A DNA stretch of 64,000 nucleotides. It comes from Variovorax sp. OV329. GTDB lineage: Bacteria > Pseudomonadota > Gammaproteobacteria > Burkholderiales > Burkholderiaceae_C. A model generated the notes under the pieces. That model ran no database searches, was not told the DNA's origin, and saw only the letters and a list, made by a program, of their open reading frames with translations. The position numbers were made by a program, and so were the translations under genes. The first letter of the stretch is position 1. The number at the start of each line of letters is the position of its first letter. Positions 17,600-28,189 of this stretch are shown here, piece by piece. The stretch is taken from the NCBI RefSeq assembly GCF_900114785.1, contig NZ_FOUG01000001.1:186001-250000 (forward strand). The letters run 5' to 3'.

Positions 17600-18442
17600 T
17601 CAGCCCGGTTTCTGAGCCTGCGAGCACTTCACCTGGATGAGCTCGCGCTCGTCCAGCGTGGCGCCGATGCGCACCGCGCTCAGCTTGCCGCCCCACACGC
17701 AGCCCGTGTCGGTGGAAATCAGGTCCGGCCTGGACACATAGCCCAGCGTGGACCAGTGCCCAAAGGCGATGGTGGCCTCGGCCGTCCTGCGGCCGGGCAC
17801 GTCGAACCATCGCATGAAGCCCGCGGGCGGGTCGCCCGCGCCGTCCTTGGTCTCGAATTCCATGGTGCCGTCGGCGGCGCAGAAGCGCATGCGGGTCAGC
17901 GCATTGACGATGACGCGCAAGCGCGCGTCGCCGTGCAACTGCTCGTGCCAGCGCGCCGGCTCGTTGCCGTACATCACCTGCAGGAAATCGCCGAAGTGCG
18001 GGCCGCGCAGCACCCATTCCAGCTCGGCCGCGCAGTCCATCGTCTCCTGGACGGTCCACTGCGGCATGACGCCCGCATGCACCATCAGCAGGTCGCGGTC
18101 GGCCACGCGGCGGTGCAGCGCGGCGTTCTGGTGGCGCAGCCAGTCCAGCATCGAATCGCGCTCGGGCGAATCCAGGATGGGCGCCAGCGTGTCCTTGCGG
18201 CTTGCCTTGCGCTCGCCGTGGGCCACACCCAGCAGGTGCAGGTCGTGGTTGCCCAGCAGGCTCTGTGCGGAGCTGCCCAGGGCGCGCATGCGGCGCAGCA
18301 CCTGCAGCGATTCGGGGCCGCGGTTGACCAGGTCGCCCAGGAGCACCAGGTGGTCGCGGCTCGGGGAGAAGTCGATCTTGTCCAGCAGGCGCTCGAAGGG
18401 GACTGCGCAGCCCTGGACATCACCGATCAAGTAAAGTGCCAT
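17600..18442 (-). CDS. apaH: Symmetrical bis(5'-nucleosyl)-tetraphosphatase (Ap4A hydrolase)
   Basis: ApaH cleaves Ap4A to two ADP and limits this alarmone-like dinucleotide. The 280-residue protein starts MALYLIGDVQGC and shows the phosphoesterase metal motifs GDVQG, LLGDLVNRG, LLGNHDLH and VHAGV. The frame stays open upstream for another 1.1 kb, but that part lies opposite the next gene and is not part of ApaH. The start at 18442 matches the family N-terminus. The gene is divergent from the CNNM-type gene at 18468 with only 25 bp between, so their promoters must overlap each other's 5' ends. Confidence 0.95.
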   Translation of the reverse strand: MALYLIGDVQGCAVPFERLLDKIDFSPSRDHLVLLGDLVNRGPESLQVLRRMRALGSSAQSLLGNHDLHLLGVAHGERKASRKDTLAPILDSPERDSMLDWLRHQNAALHRRVADRDLLMVHAGVMPQWTVQETMDCAAELEWVLRGPHFGDFLQVMYGNEPARWHEQLHGDARLRVIVNALTRMRFCAADGTMEFETKDGAGDPPAGFMRWFDVPGRRTAEATIAFGHWSTLGYVSRPDLISTDTGCVWGGKLSAVRIGATLDERELIQVKCSQAQKPG

Positions 18443-18467
18443 TCCCCCATTCTCCCTTGCCTCTTCG

Positions 18468-19781
18468 ATGGATGTGTTCTTGCTGGCCTTGCTGACGACG
18501 TGCAACGCGTTGTTCGCAATGTCCGAAATGGCCCTGGCCACTGCGCGCCGCGCGCGCCTCACTGCCTTGGCCGAAACCGGGGACGCCGGTGCCCGGGCGG
18601 CGCTGGCGCTGATGGAGGACCCGACCCGCTTCCTGTCCACCGTGCAGATCGGCATCACCTCCATCGGCATGCTCAGCGGCATCGTGGGCGAGGCGGCCTT
18701 TGCCGGCCCGCTGGCGGTCGTGCTGGAAGGCCACGGCCTGGGGCCGGGCGCGGCCAGCATCCTGTCGACCGCATTCGTGGTGGTCTGCATCACCTTCTTC
18801 ACCATCCTGGTGGGCGAACTGGTGCCCAAGCGCATCGGCCAGCTGTACCCGGAGCCGGTGGCCCGCTGGGTCTCGCGGCCCATGACCTGGCTCGCGCGGA
18901 TCGCGCGGCCCTTCGTGCTGCTGCTGGCCGGCGCCACCTCGGCGCTGCTCAAGCTGATGCGCATCGACGCCAACGCCGCCCGCGCCGTCACCGAGGAAGA
19001 GATCTCCGCCAGTTTGGAGGAGGGCGTGGACGCCGGCGTGATCGAGCAGCACGAGCACCAGATGGTGCGCAACGTGTTCCACCTGGACGACCGGCGCCTG
19101 AGCTCGCTGATGATCCCGCGCGCCGACATCGAGTGGATGGATGCCTCCCTCACCGTCGTGCAGGCGCTGGACGAGGTCGCCAAGTCGGCCGCGCTGGACC
19201 TGGTGCACTCCTGGTATCCGGTGTGCCGCGGCTCGCTCGACGACGTGGTCGGCGTGATCAGCGTGGCGCGCCTGCTGCAACTGGGCCGCGACCATGCGGG
19301 CCCCATCGAGACCGTCGCCCTGCCGGCTGCCTTCGTGCCCGAGACGCTCACCGGCATGGAATTGCTGGAGCAGTTCCGCGCCCGCGCCGGCCGGCTGGTC
19401 TTCGTGGTGGACGAGTACGGCGTGGTGCAGGGCCTGATGACGCCCCGCGACCTGCTGGAGGCGATCACCGGCGAACTGCAGCCCGGCCTGCAGGCCGATG
19501 CCTGGGCCACCTTGCGCGCCGATGGCGCCTGGGAGCTTGACGGGCTGATGCCCGTTTCCGAGCTGCGCGCACGCCTGGCCATCCGCAGCCTGCCGGACGA
19601 GGGCAGGGGCCGCTACAACACCGTGGCCGGCCTGCTGTTGGCCGTGTCGGGCGAATTGCCCTCCGTGGGCGACCGCATCGACTGCGCCGGCTGGAGCTTC
19701 GAGGTGCTGGAGCTCGACGGCCGTCGCATCTCCCGGGTGCTGGCGCACCCCGCTGATCCGGCCTCGCCGCAGGTGCATTGA
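18468..19781 (+). CDS. CNNM/CorC-type transporter-associated protein (hemolysin family)
   Basis: This 437-residue inner-membrane protein has an N-terminal DUF21 (CNNM) domain with about four helices, including a TVQIGITSIGMLSGIVGE stretch and FVVVCITFFTILVGELVPKRI. Two CBS repeats follow (IPRADIEWMDASLTVVQAL and FVVDEYGVVQGLMTPRDLL), and then a CorC_HlyC C-terminal domain. Relatives are linked to magnesium or cobalt efflux, although the hemolysin name is common in databases. It is divergent from apaH. Confidence 0.92.
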   Translation: MDVFLLALLTTCNALFAMSEMALATARRARLTALAETGDAGARAALALMEDPTRFLSTVQIGITSIGMLSGIVGEAAFAGPLAVVLEGHGLGPGAASILSTAFVVVCITFFTILVGELVPKRIGQLYPEPVARWVSRPMTWLARIARPFVLLLAGATSALLKLMRIDANAARAVTEEEISASLEEGVDAGVIEQHEHQMVRNVFHLDDRRLSSLMIPRADIEWMDASLTVVQALDEVAKSAALDLVHSWYPVCRGSLDDVVGVISVARLLQLGRDHAGPIETVALPAAFVPETLTGMELLEQFRARAGRLVFVVDEYGVVQGLMTPRDLLEAITGELQPGLQADAWATLRADGAWELDGLMPVSELRARLAIRSLPDEGRGRYNTVAGLLLAVSGELPSVGDRIDCAGWSFEVLELDGRRISRVLAHPADPASPQVH

Positions 19782-19913
19782 CGGCCTTGGCGCTGCCTGG
19801 CGCAGCCGCCTCGCCGTGCATTTCTCACAATTTGTTTCTGAACGTTAACGAAGCACCCGGCTTCGTGAAATAGCTCGCTTCCGCCCAGCGCGCGCTGGCC
19901 ATCCAATGTGCCC

Positions 19914-20303
19914 ATGAGCCATTCGATCGCACTGCCCGCCTCCATGTCCCGCTTGTTTCAAAGCTGGTGCGATCGGATCGTCTTTGCGGTCAAGGGAGCC
20001 CGTGTCAGCGAAAGGAAATGCACCGTGAGCCAGGACAACATTGAACTGATGGTGGATGAGCCCATTCCAGGCCACTACTACTGGATGCTGCTCAAGGAGG
20101 AAACGCCGGACCACCATCCCCAGGCGGTCGACTACGCCGAAGGTCCGCTGCCCAGCTACTCGGCGGCCATGATGGCCGGCATCGCCGCGCTGCAGCGCCG
20201 CGCCGATCTGCGCACGGACGACGGCTCGGTGCCGGTGGTGACCGGCTTCATCGATCCGCGCCCCGGCTTCGCCGACAGCGGCCGCGGCGGCCTGCATCAC
20301 TGA
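19914..20303 (+). CDS. Hypothetical small protein
   Basis: This protein of about 129 residues matches no family that I recognise. A GTG at 20025, preceded by AAAGGA, would give a 92-residue protein MSQDNIELMVDEPIPGHYYWMLLKE and is a good alternative start. ATG 19908 would add two residues. The C-terminal part is rich in acidic and Pro residues (DPRPGFADS). No signal peptide or membrane segment is evident. The codon pattern is like the neighbours, and the opposite strand holds no better candidate. Confidence 0.6.
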   Translation: MSHSIALPASMSRLFQSWCDRIVFAVKGARVSERKCTVSQDNIELMVDEPIPGHYYWMLLKEETPDHHPQAVDYAEGPLPSYSAAMMAGIAALQRRADLRTDDGSVPVVTGFIDPRPGFADSGRGGLHH

Positions 20304-20845
20304 GCGGTCGACGGCCCCTCGGACGGCTGCGCGTGCGGCCAGGTGCTGGGGTGCTCGCGCCGCCATTCCCAGGGCGGCACCGCCTTGCCGCCTTCGCGCC
20401 ACAGGCCGGCGCCCTTGGCCTTGGCCTCGAACTGCGCAAACTCGTACTGACCCCTCTGCTGCGGCGCCTGCTCCCGCGCGAACTGCGGCGGCCACCAGGC
20501 CAGGCCGCTCGTCAGCATCGCCAGTCCGGCGTCCAGCGTGAACTCGCAGGAGGGCCCCGTGCAGGACGCCGGCGTGACCCAGGCGTTGCAGAGCGAGCGG
20601 CCGTAGCGGTCCTTCTTTTCGCGGCACACCAGCCGCACCGGCTTGCGCAAGGCCATCTCGCTCAAGGACTTCTTCGCGCGCCCGCCGTAGGGCTGCCCGT
20701 GCTCCGGCGCATCGATGCCGGCGAGGCGGACGACCTCGGTGCTGTCCCGGCCGGTGAGCGGATCGGGGCAGCGGGCCTTGAGGGTGTCGCCGTCGGAGAC
20801 GGCGATGACGAAGCAAAGAAGGGTCGTGGTGGCGAGAACGGGCAT
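20297..20845 (-). CDS. Thermonuclease (SNase) family protein
   Basis: This 182-residue protein has a short N-terminal hydrophobic leader and the staphylococcal nuclease fold. The catalytic segment VVRLAGIDAPE supplies the Arg and the Asp/Glu of the site, and DRYGRSL supplies the second Arg. It should be a calcium-dependent DNA/RNA endonuclease, probably exported. The 3' ends of this gene and the upstream hypothetical gene overlap by a few bases in convergent orientation. A bidirectional terminator lies just behind its start region. Confidence 0.88.
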   Translation of the reverse strand: MPVLATTTLLCFVIAVSDGDTLKARCPDPLTGRDSTEVVRLAGIDAPEHGQPYGGRAKKSLSEMALRKPVRLVCREKKDRYGRSLCNAWVTPASCTGPSCEFTLDAGLAMLTSGLAWWPPQFAREQAPQQRGQYEFAQFEAKAKGAGLWREGGKAVPPWEWRREHPSTWPHAQPSEGPSTAQ

Positions 20846-20864
20846 TGCGCCGATCTTGCACGAT

Positions 20865-20899
20865 GAAAAAAGGGCGCCCGCGGACGCCCTTCGTTTTTT
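20865..20899. terminator. Bidirectional Rho-independent terminator
   Basis: AGGGCG (20871-20876) pairs with CGCCCT (20885-20890) around an 8-base loop, with an A-run before and a TTTTTT run after. It sits just beyond the stop of the minus-strand dehydratase gene (20912) and so ends the FadR-dehydrogenase-dehydratase operon. Confidence 0.85.
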
Positions 20900-20911
20900 C
20901 TGCGCGAAGCC

Positions 20912-22756
20912 TCAGTGGTTGTCGCGCGGCAGGCCCATGGTCTCGTTGATGCGCTGGTACTTCACCGCCGGCTTGAGCACCATGCCCTCGTTGAGTTCGC
21001 CCACCACGCTGCGCTGGATCTCCTGCCACGGCGTCTGGCTGGCCGGGTAGGGGTAGCCGCCATCGGCCTCCAGCCTGGCGCGTCGCTTGGCCAGTTCCGC
21101 GTCATCCACCAGCATGTTCGCCGTGCGCTTCTTCAGGTCGATGCGCACCCGGTCGCCGGTCTTGATCAGCGCGAGGCCGCCGCCCGTGGCCGCTTCCGGC
21201 GAAGCGTTGAGGATGGAAGGCGAGCCCGAGGTGCCCGACTGCCGCCCGTCGCCGATGCAGGGCAGGGCCATGATGCCCTTCTTGATCAGGTAGGCCGGCG
21301 GACGCATGTTCACCACCTCGGCCGCGCCGGGGTAGCCGATCGGGCCGACGCCGCGCATGAAGAGCACGCAGTTCGCGTCGATCTTCAGCTTGGGATCGTC
21401 GATGCGCGCGTGGTAGTCCTCGGGGCCGTCGAACACCACGGCGCGCCCTTCGAAGGCCATCGGGTCGGCCGGGTTCTCCAGGTAGCGCTGCTTGAATTCG
21501 GGCGTGATCACGCTGGTCTTCATGATCGCCGAGTCGAACAGGTTGCCCTTGAAGTTGAGGAAGCCCGCGTCCTTCTTCATCGGCTTGGCGTAGGGCCAGA
21601 TGACCTTGCGGTCGCTGGAGAACTGGCCCTCGCAGTTCTCGATGAGCGTCTTGCCGTTGGCGGTGAGCGCCGGCTTGATCTTGTCCTTGGCGATGAGCTC
21701 GGCCACCACGGCGGGCAGGCCGCCCGCGCGGTAGTAGTCCTCGCCCAGGTATTCGCCGGCAGGCTGGAGGTTGACCAGCAGCGGTACCTTGTAGCCCAGC
21801 TTCTCCCAGTCGTCGTTGTCCAGTTTCACGCCTATGTGGCGGGCAATGGCGTTCAGGTGGATGGGCGCATTGGTGGAGCCGCCGATGGCCGAGTTCACGA
21901 TGATCGCGTTCTCGAAGGCCTCGCGCGTGAGGATCTGCGAGGGCTTGAGGTCCTCACGCACCATCTCGACGATGCGCTTGCCGGTCATGTAGGCCATTTC
22001 CTGGCGGTCGCGGTAGGGGGCCGGAATGGCCGCGCTACCGGGCAGCGTGAGACCCAGCGCCTCGGCCAGCGAGTTCATCGTCGACGCCGTGCCCATGGTG
22101 TTGCAGTGGCCGGTGGACGGAGCCGACGAGGCCACCAGCTTGAGGAAGCCCTCGTAGCCGATCTCGCCCGCGGCCATCATCTCGCGCGCACGCCAGACGA
22201 TGGTGCCCGAGCCGGTGCGCTGGCCTTCATGCCAGCCGTTGAGCATGGGGCCGCTGTTGAGCGCAATGGCCGGGATGTCGACCGTGGCGGCGGCCATGAT
22301 CTGCGCTGGCGTGGTCTTGTCACAGCCGGTGGTGAGGACCACGCCGTCGAGCGGGTAGCCGTACAGGATCTCGACCAGCGAGAGGTACTGCAGGTTGCGG
22401 TCCAGCGAGGCCGTGGGGCGCTTGCAGGTTTCCTGGATCGGGTGGATGGGGAACTCGAAGGCGATGCCGCCGGCGTCGCGGATGCCCTCGCGCACGCGCT
22501 CGGCCAGCACCAGGTGGTGGCGGTTGCAGGGCGCGATGTCCGAGCCGGTCTGCGCAATGCCGATGATCGGGCGGCCCGACTGCAGCTCTTCCAGGCCCAG
22601 GCCGAAGTTCATGGTGCGCTCGATGTAGAGCGCCGTCATGTCGGCGTTGGACGGGTTGTCGAACCAGGCTTGCGAGCGCAGCCTGAGCTTCTTGTTGATG
22701 GCGTTGTGCTTCTTGCGTGCCTTCTTCGGCGCGGCTTGGTTTTCAGGCGTGGGCAT
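20912..22756 (-). CDS. IlvD/EDD family sugar-acid dehydratase
   Basis: This 614-residue protein is a 4Fe-4S or 2Fe-2S dehydratase of the IlvD/Edd superfamily. Cluster-ligand segments are visible as [29 protein letters not shown] and, near the C-terminus, [15 protein letters not shown]. The long form with an N-terminal [11 protein letters not shown] region is typical of sugar-acid dehydratases (arabonate/xylonate type) rather than branched-chain synthesis. It starts 2 bp after the DenD-like gene and lies in the same operon as a FadR-type regulator, which supports sugar-acid catabolism. The exact substrate is unknown. A longer open frame upstream that runs through the dehydrogenase region is not a real fusion. 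Confidence 0.9.
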   Translation of the reverse strand: MPTPENQAAPKKARKKHNAINKKLRLRSQAWFDNPSNADMTALYIERTMNFGLGLEELQSGRPIIGIAQTGSDIAPCNRHHLVLAERVREGIRDAGGIAFEFPIHPIQETCKRPTASLDRNLQYLSLVEILYGYPLDGVVLTTGCDKTTPAQIMAAATVDIPAIALNSGPMLNGWHEGQRTGSGTIVWRAREMMAAGEIGYEGFLKLVASSAPSTGHCNTMGTASTMNSLAEALGLTLPGSAAIPAPYRDRQEMAYMTGKRIVEMVREDLKPSQILTREAFENAIIVNSAIGGSTNAPIHLNAIARHIGVKLDNDDWEKLGYKVPLLVNLQPAGEYLGEDYYRAGGLPAVVAELIAKDKIKPALTANGKTLIENCEGQFSSDRKVIWPYAKPMKKDAGFLNFKGNLFDSAIMKTSVITPEFKQRYLENPADPMAFEGRAVVFDGPEDYHARIDDPKLKIDANCVLFMRGVGPIGYPGAAEVVNMRPPAYLIKKGIMALPCIGDGRQSGTSGSPSILNASPEAATGGGLALIKTGDRVRIDLKKRTANMLVDDAELAKRRARLEADGGYPYPASQTPWQEIQRSVVGELNEGMVLKPAVKYQRINETMGLPRDNH

Positions 22757-22758
22757 GT

Positions 22759-23775
22759 TCAGGCGAGTCCCTTCAAGGTTTGTTCTGCGTTGGGTGCTTT
22801 TCGGCAATCGTCGATGTACTGGCGGATGATCTCGGCGAAATTCTTGTGCGGCTGCAGGCCCAGGCGCGCGGCCCGCGCGGCTGTGGAGCCCGTGGGCCAG
22901 TTGGCCACGATGCCGGCGATGCGCTCGTCGCGTTCGAAGCGCACGCGGGCGCGCACGGCCGGGCCGGCCACTTCCTCCAGCGCGTCCAGCATGTCGGCCA
23001 CGCGCACGTTCAGGCCGGGCAGGTTCAGCGCGGTGCGGCCGCAGAAGGCTTCCCGGCTGGCTTCGAAGACGGCGATGAGCCCGTCCACCGTGTGGCTGGG
23101 CGAGGACATGGGATGCGACACCTCGGGCGACACCGGACAGATGGCCTCCACGCCGGCCAGCGGCTCGCGGATGATGCCGCTGAAGAAGGAGGAGGCTGCG
23201 CCGTTGGGCCGGCCCGGGCGCACCGTCACGGTCATCAGGCGCGCGGCGCGGCCGTCGACGAAGCCCTTGCGGGTGTAGTCGGCGATGAGGTGCTCGCAGA
23301 TCAGCTTCTGCGTGCCGTAGGAGGTCTGCGGCGTGGGCAGGGTGTCGTCTGCCACGATGCCGGGGAAGGGCACCGCCGGGTCCGGGCCGAACACGGCGAC
23401 CGAGCTGGAGAACACCAGTCGCGTCGGGCTGCCACCGGCCTCGGTTCGGGTGCGCAGCGCGTCCAGCAGAGCGCGCGTGCTGTCCAGGTTGGACGTCATG
23501 CCCAGCTGGAAGTCGGCCTCGCATTCGCCCGAGACGGCCGAGGCCAGGTGGAACACGCCGTCGAAGGCTTCCGTCTTGAGTGCGTCGGTCTGGCTCAGCA
23601 GGGGGCCGGTGCGGGCCTCCACGCGCGCATCGGCCGCCAGGTCGGCGGGCGGCGGCGCGATGTCGGTCAGCACCATGCGCTCGATCTTGCGGCCGGCCAG
23701 CTCGCCGCGCTCCAACAGGGTGCGCGCCAGCCGCGCACCCAGGAAGCCGCCGCCTCCGGTGATCATCAGTTTCAT
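22759..23775 (-). CDS. denD: NAD-dependent dehydrogenase/epimerase, DenD-like (D-erythronate dehydrogenase)
   Basis: This 338-residue SDR-superfamily enzyme has the NAD motif [12 protein letters not shown] and the catalytic S-Y-x3-K in SYGTQKLI. Its length and sequence fit DenD, which oxidises D-erythronate to the 2-oxo acid in a tetronate pathway. It overlaps the regulator gene upstream by 4 bp (ATGA) and ends 2 bp before the dehydratase start. The aldolase and kinase genes of the classic DenD pathway are absent here, so the pathway may differ. Nucleotide-sugar epimerase is the alternative. Confidence 0.82.
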   Translation of the reverse strand: MKLMITGGGGFLGARLARTLLERGELAGRKIERMVLTDIAPPPADLAADARVEARTGPLLSQTDALKTEAFDGVFHLASAVSGECEADFQLGMTSNLDSTRALLDALRTRTEAGGSPTRLVFSSSVAVFGPDPAVPFPGIVADDTLPTPQTSYGTQKLICEHLIADYTRKGFVDGRAARLMTVTVRPGRPNGAASSFFSGIIREPLAGVEAICPVSPEVSHPMSSPSHTVDGLIAVFEASREAFCGRTALNLPGLNVRVADMLDALEEVAGPAVRARVRFERDERIAGIVANWPTGSTAARAARLGLQPHKNFAEIIRQYIDDCRKAPNAEQTLKGLA

Positions 23776-24587
23776 CTTCTCTCCTTGGGTGTCTTGTTCG
23801 TTGTCTTTCCCGACAGGGGCAGCACGCCGCCTTCAGCCAGGCGCTGCCGCCCGCGGGCGATGTGGCGCAGCGCATGCTGGCGCGCCGCCACCGGGTCGCG
23901 CGCGGCGATGGCCTCCACGATGGCGTGGTGCTCGCGCTGCACTTCCTCCATGAAATCCTGCCGCCGGGCCTCGTTGCCGCGGGTGATGCGCATGGCCTCG
24001 CGCAGGTACTGCTCCAGGAAGCCCAGCAGCTGCTTGAACTGGGGGTTGCCGGTGGCTTCGCCGATGGCGTGGTGGAAGGCCAGGTCCTCGGCCACGCCGT
24101 CGCCGCCCGAGCTCACGGCCGCATCGATGCCCTTGAGGGCCCGGCGCAGCGTGGCCACCTGGGCCCGGGTGGCCCGCTCGGCGGCCAGGGCGGCGATCTC
24201 GCCTTCCAGCACGCGGCGCACTTCCACCACGTGGACCACGGCGTCGACCGATTCGAGCACGCTGGGGTCGAAGACCAGCGGCTGGTGATGGGGCCGCGGC
24301 ACCACGTACACGCCCGAGCCCTGGCGCGAGGCCACCAGGGCACGCGACTTGAGCTGGTGCACCGCCTCGCGAACCACGGTGCGGGACACCCCGTGCGTGG
24401 CGGCCAGCTGCTGCTCGGTGGGCAGGCGGTCGCCCGGCGCCAGCTTGCCCGACTCGATGAGCGCGCCCAGGCGCAGCGCCAGCCGGTCGGACAGGCGATC
24501 GGCGGGCTGGCGCAGGGGCTCGGCCGGCCGGGCAGGGGCGGAAGGGGATTTGGACGCGTTCAGCACGGTTATCTGGTCATCATACAA
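23772..24587 (-). CDS. GntR-family transcriptional regulator, FadR subfamily
   Basis: This 271-residue regulator has an N-terminal winged helix ([21 protein letters not shown], then [10 protein letters not shown]) and an all-helical FCD ligand domain. The FCD metal-type residues are in [15 protein letters not shown] and EHHAIVEAI. Members typically sense a sugar acid and repress the adjacent catabolic operon. It overlaps the DenD-like gene by 4 bp and is divergent from the ABC transporter at 24738, so it probably controls both directions. A weak TTGT-N6-ACCA element overlaps its own start codon. Confidence 0.9.
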   Translation of the reverse strand: MYDDQITVLNASKSPSAPARPAEPLRQPADRLSDRLALRLGALIESGKLAPGDRLPTEQQLAATHGVSRTVVREAVHQLKSRALVASRQGSGVYVVPRPHHQPLVFDPSVLESVDAVVHVVEVRRVLEGEIAALAAERATRAQVATLRRALKGIDAAVSSGGDGVAEDLAFHHAIGEATGNPQFKQLLGFLEQYLREAMRITRGNEARRQDFMEEVQREHHAIVEAIAARDPVAARQHALRHIARGRQRLAEGGVLPLSGKTTNKTPKERR

Positions 24588-24737
24588 ATTCTCTCAGGGT
24601 TGCCACGTATTGGTTTGCCCTGATGGCGAGCGCCGGATGCAGTGTCGATACTGCGCCGCTGCGAATGCGAGAGAGTGGGCCTTGCCGGTCAATCAGGAGC
24701 GTTCCGTCATCGTCCTCGAACCCTGGGATTGCGTTGC

Positions 24738-25817
<1,080 letters not shown>

Positions 25818-25869
25818 TGCCCTTTTTGTTCCGTCGTTCCCGAAATCAACAAACCCTGGAGACACACGA

Positions 25870-27201
25870 ATGAACGAGTTCAATCGCCGTAAGTTTCTCG
25901 AAGGCTCGGCCGGCGTGGCCGCTGCCGCATCGCTGGGGGTGGGCACCACGCTCTTCACCACCGCGGCGCACGGCCAATCCACGCTGGCCTTCAAGCCCGA
26001 GAAGGGCGCCAAGCTGCGCGTGCTGCGTTGGAGCCGGTTCGTGCAGGGAGACATCGACGCCTACATGGTCAACGTCAAGAAGTTCATGGACGCGACCGGC
26101 GTGGAAGTGCGGGTGGACAACGAGGGCTGGGAAGACGTGCGGCCCAAGGCGGCGGTGGCGGCCAACACCGGCGCCGGCCCGGACATCATCCTGTCGACCA
26201 ACGACGACGCCAACCTGTACCCGGACAAGCTGCTCGACGTGACCGACCTGGCCGAGTACCTGGGCAAGAAGTACGGCGGCTGGTACCCGGCGGTGCAGCA
26301 GTACCTGCGCCCCGACGGCAAGCGCTGGCTCGGCCTGGGCCTGGGCGCGGCCGGCTCGATGATCGTCTACCGCAAGAGCCAGATGGAAGCGGCCGGCTTC
26401 AAGGAATTCCCCAAGGACACGGCCGGCTTCCTGGCGCTGCACAAGGCATTGAAGGAGAAGGGAACGCCCGGCGGCTACGCGCTGGGCAATGCCACCGGCG
26501 ACAGCCTGTGGACCAACTGGCTGATGTGGTCGCACGGCGGCAAGCTGGTGGACAAGAGCAACAAGGTGGTCATCAACAGCCCCGAGACGCTCAAGGCGCT
26601 GGAGTACGGCAAGGAGCTGTATCCCAACTTCGTGCCGGGCACGCTGTCGTGGCTGGACCCGAACAACAACAAGGCCTTCCTGGACGGCCAGATCTCGGTG
26701 ACCAACAACGGCATCTCCATCTACGTGGCCGCGAAGAACTCGCCGGACCCGAAGGTGAAGGCCATGGCCGAGGACATCTACCACGCCAATTTCCCGGTCG
26801 GCCCGGTGGGCGTGCCGACCGAGTCGCACCTGTTCTTCAACCAGATGGTGATGAAGTACACCAAGTACCCGAACGCGGCCAAGGAATTCCTGCGCTTCAT
26901 GATGGAGCGCGAACAATTCGACAACTGGCTGATCGGCGCGTCCGGCTACATCGCGCAGCCGCTGGCAGCCTACGAGAGCTGCTCGATCTGGACCTCGGAC
27001 CCGAAGAACACGGCCTACCGCGACGCGGTGAAGAACATGCGCCCCACCGGCTACGACGGCAGGCTGGGCTATGCCTCGGCCGGCGCCGGCGCCGACTTCA
27101 TCGTCGCCAACATGGTGGCCGAGGCCATCAGCGGTTCCAAGTCGCCGCAGGAAGCGATGGAGCGCGCCCAGAAACGCGCCGAGCGCTACTACAAGGTCTG
27201 A
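25870..27201 (+). CDS. ABC sugar transporter substrate-binding protein (family 1, Tat-type signal)
   Basis: The 443-residue periplasmic binding protein begins NEFNRRKFLEGSAGVAAAA, a twin-arginine-type signal with cleavage probably after AAHGQ. It belongs to the large family 1 solute-binding group used by CUT1 importers, as seen in the GPDIILSTNDDANLYP and PGGYALGNATGDSLWTNW stretches. The substrate may be a sugar acid or oligosaccharide, judging from the divergent dehydratase operon, but this is inference. RBS GGAGA is about 8 bp before the ATG. Confidence 0.9.
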   Translation: MNEFNRRKFLEGSAGVAAAASLGVGTTLFTTAAHGQSTLAFKPEKGAKLRVLRWSRFVQGDIDAYMVNVKKFMDATGVEVRVDNEGWEDVRPKAAVAANTGAGPDIILSTNDDANLYPDKLLDVTDLAEYLGKKYGGWYPAVQQYLRPDGKRWLGLGLGAAGSMIVYRKSQMEAAGFKEFPKDTAGFLALHKALKEKGTPGGYALGNATGDSLWTNWLMWSHGGKLVDKSNKVVINSPETLKALEYGKELYPNFVPGTLSWLDPNNNKAFLDGQISVTNNGISIYVAAKNSPDPKVKAMAEDIYHANFPVGPVGVPTESHLFFNQMVMKYTKYPNAAKEFLRFMMEREQFDNWLIGASGYIAQPLAAYESCSIWTSDPKNTAYRDAVKNMRPTGYDGRLGYASAGAGADFIVANMVAEAISGSKSPQEAMERAQKRAERYYKV

Positions 27202-27208
27202 GCACCGC

Positions 27209-28189
27209 ATGGCCGCCGATCCGAAGCTCTCCGCAGCGGGCACCGTCCGGGCCGGCATGCGCGCGGTGGACGTGCGGCCGCGCCCCGGCCTGCTGCAGCG
27301 CTGGCAGAACAGCCGCAATGCGCTGGGCTGGAGCTTCATGCTGCCGGCGGCCGTGCTCCTGCTGCTGTTCCTGACCTATCCACTGGGGCTGGGCGTCTGG
27401 CTGGGCTTCACCGACGCCAAGGTGGGCCGCGCCGGCCAGTGGGTCGGGCTGGAGAACTTCGAGTTCCTGGTGGGCGACAGCGTGACGCTGCTCGCCCTGT
27501 TCAACACGCTCTTCTACACGGCGGTGGCCAGCGTGCTCAAGTTCGTGCTGGGGCTGTGGCTGGCGCTCATGCTCAACAAGCGCCTGCCTTTCCAGAGCTT
27601 CTTCCGCGCGGTGGTGCTGCTGCCCTGGATCGTGCCGACGGCGCTGTCGGCCATCGCCTTCTGGTGGATCTTCGATGCGCAGTTCTCGATCATCAGCTGG
27701 GCGCTGACCCGCTTGGGGCTCATCGACCACTACATCGACTTCCTGGGCAACCCCTGGAACGCCCGGCTCTCGACCATTGCCGCGAACACCTGGCGGGGCA
27801 TTCCCTTCGTGGCGATCTCGCTGCTGGCGGGGCTGCAGACCATCTCGCCGAGCTATTACGAGGCCTCGGCCATCGACGGCGCGACGCCCTGGCAGCAGTT
27901 CCGGCACATCACGCTGCCGCTGCTCTCGCCGATCATCGCGGTGGTGATGACCTTCTCGGTGCTGTTCACCTTCACCGACTTCCAGCTGATCTACGTGCTC
28001 ACGCGCGGCGGCCCGCTCAACGCCACGCACCTGATGGCCACGCTGGCCTTCCAGCGCGCGATCCCGGGCGGCGCGCTGGCCGAGGGCGCGGCCATCGCCA
28101 CGATGATGGTGCCCTTCCTGCTCGCGGCGATCATGTTCAGCTACTTCGGCCTGCAGCGCCGGGCCTGGCAGCAAGGCGGGGACAAGTGA
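27209..28189 (+). CDS. ABC sugar transporter permease 1 (MalF type)
   Basis: The 326-residue membrane protein has six or so helices and the EAA loop EASAIDGATPWQQFRHITLP that contacts the ATPase. It begins 8 bp after the binding-protein gene and its stop overlaps the second permease start (TGATG). These are the typical features of a CUT1 importer. The N-terminal 35 residues are cytoplasmic and basic. Confidence 0.92.
   Translation: MAADPKLSAAGTVRAGMRAVDVRPRPGLLQRWQNSRNALGWSFMLPAAVLLLLFLTYPLGLGVWLGFTDAKVGRAGQWVGLENFEFLVGDSVTLLALFNTLFYTAVASVLKFVLGLWLALMLNKRLPFQSFFRAVVLLPWIVPTALSAIAFWWIFDAQFSIISWALTRLGLIDHYIDFLGNPWNARLSTIAANTWRGIPFVAISLLAGLQTISPSYYEASAIDGATPWQQFRHITLPLLSPIIAVVMTFSVLFTFTDFQLIYVLTRGGPLNATHLMATLAFQRAIPGGALAEGAAIATMMVPFLLAAIMFSYFGLQRRAWQQGGDK

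Noticed and set aside
17600..19582. 660-codon frame with ApaH at its C-terminus
   Set aside because: The first 380 codons lie antisense to the CNNM-type gene and do not match any family, while MALYLIGDVQGC is the standard ApaH start.
20912..23875. A 987-codon frame that joins the dehydratase to sequence upstream through the DenD-like gene
   Set aside because: The upstream part is out of frame with the clear dehydrogenase gene and has low-complexity composition. The dehydratase start at 22756 is natural.
24575..24600. FadR/GntR operator TTGT-N6-ACCA at the regulator's start codon
   Set aside because: Arms are not truly complementary and the spacing differs from the usual TNGTNNNACNA. It is too weak to list as a site.
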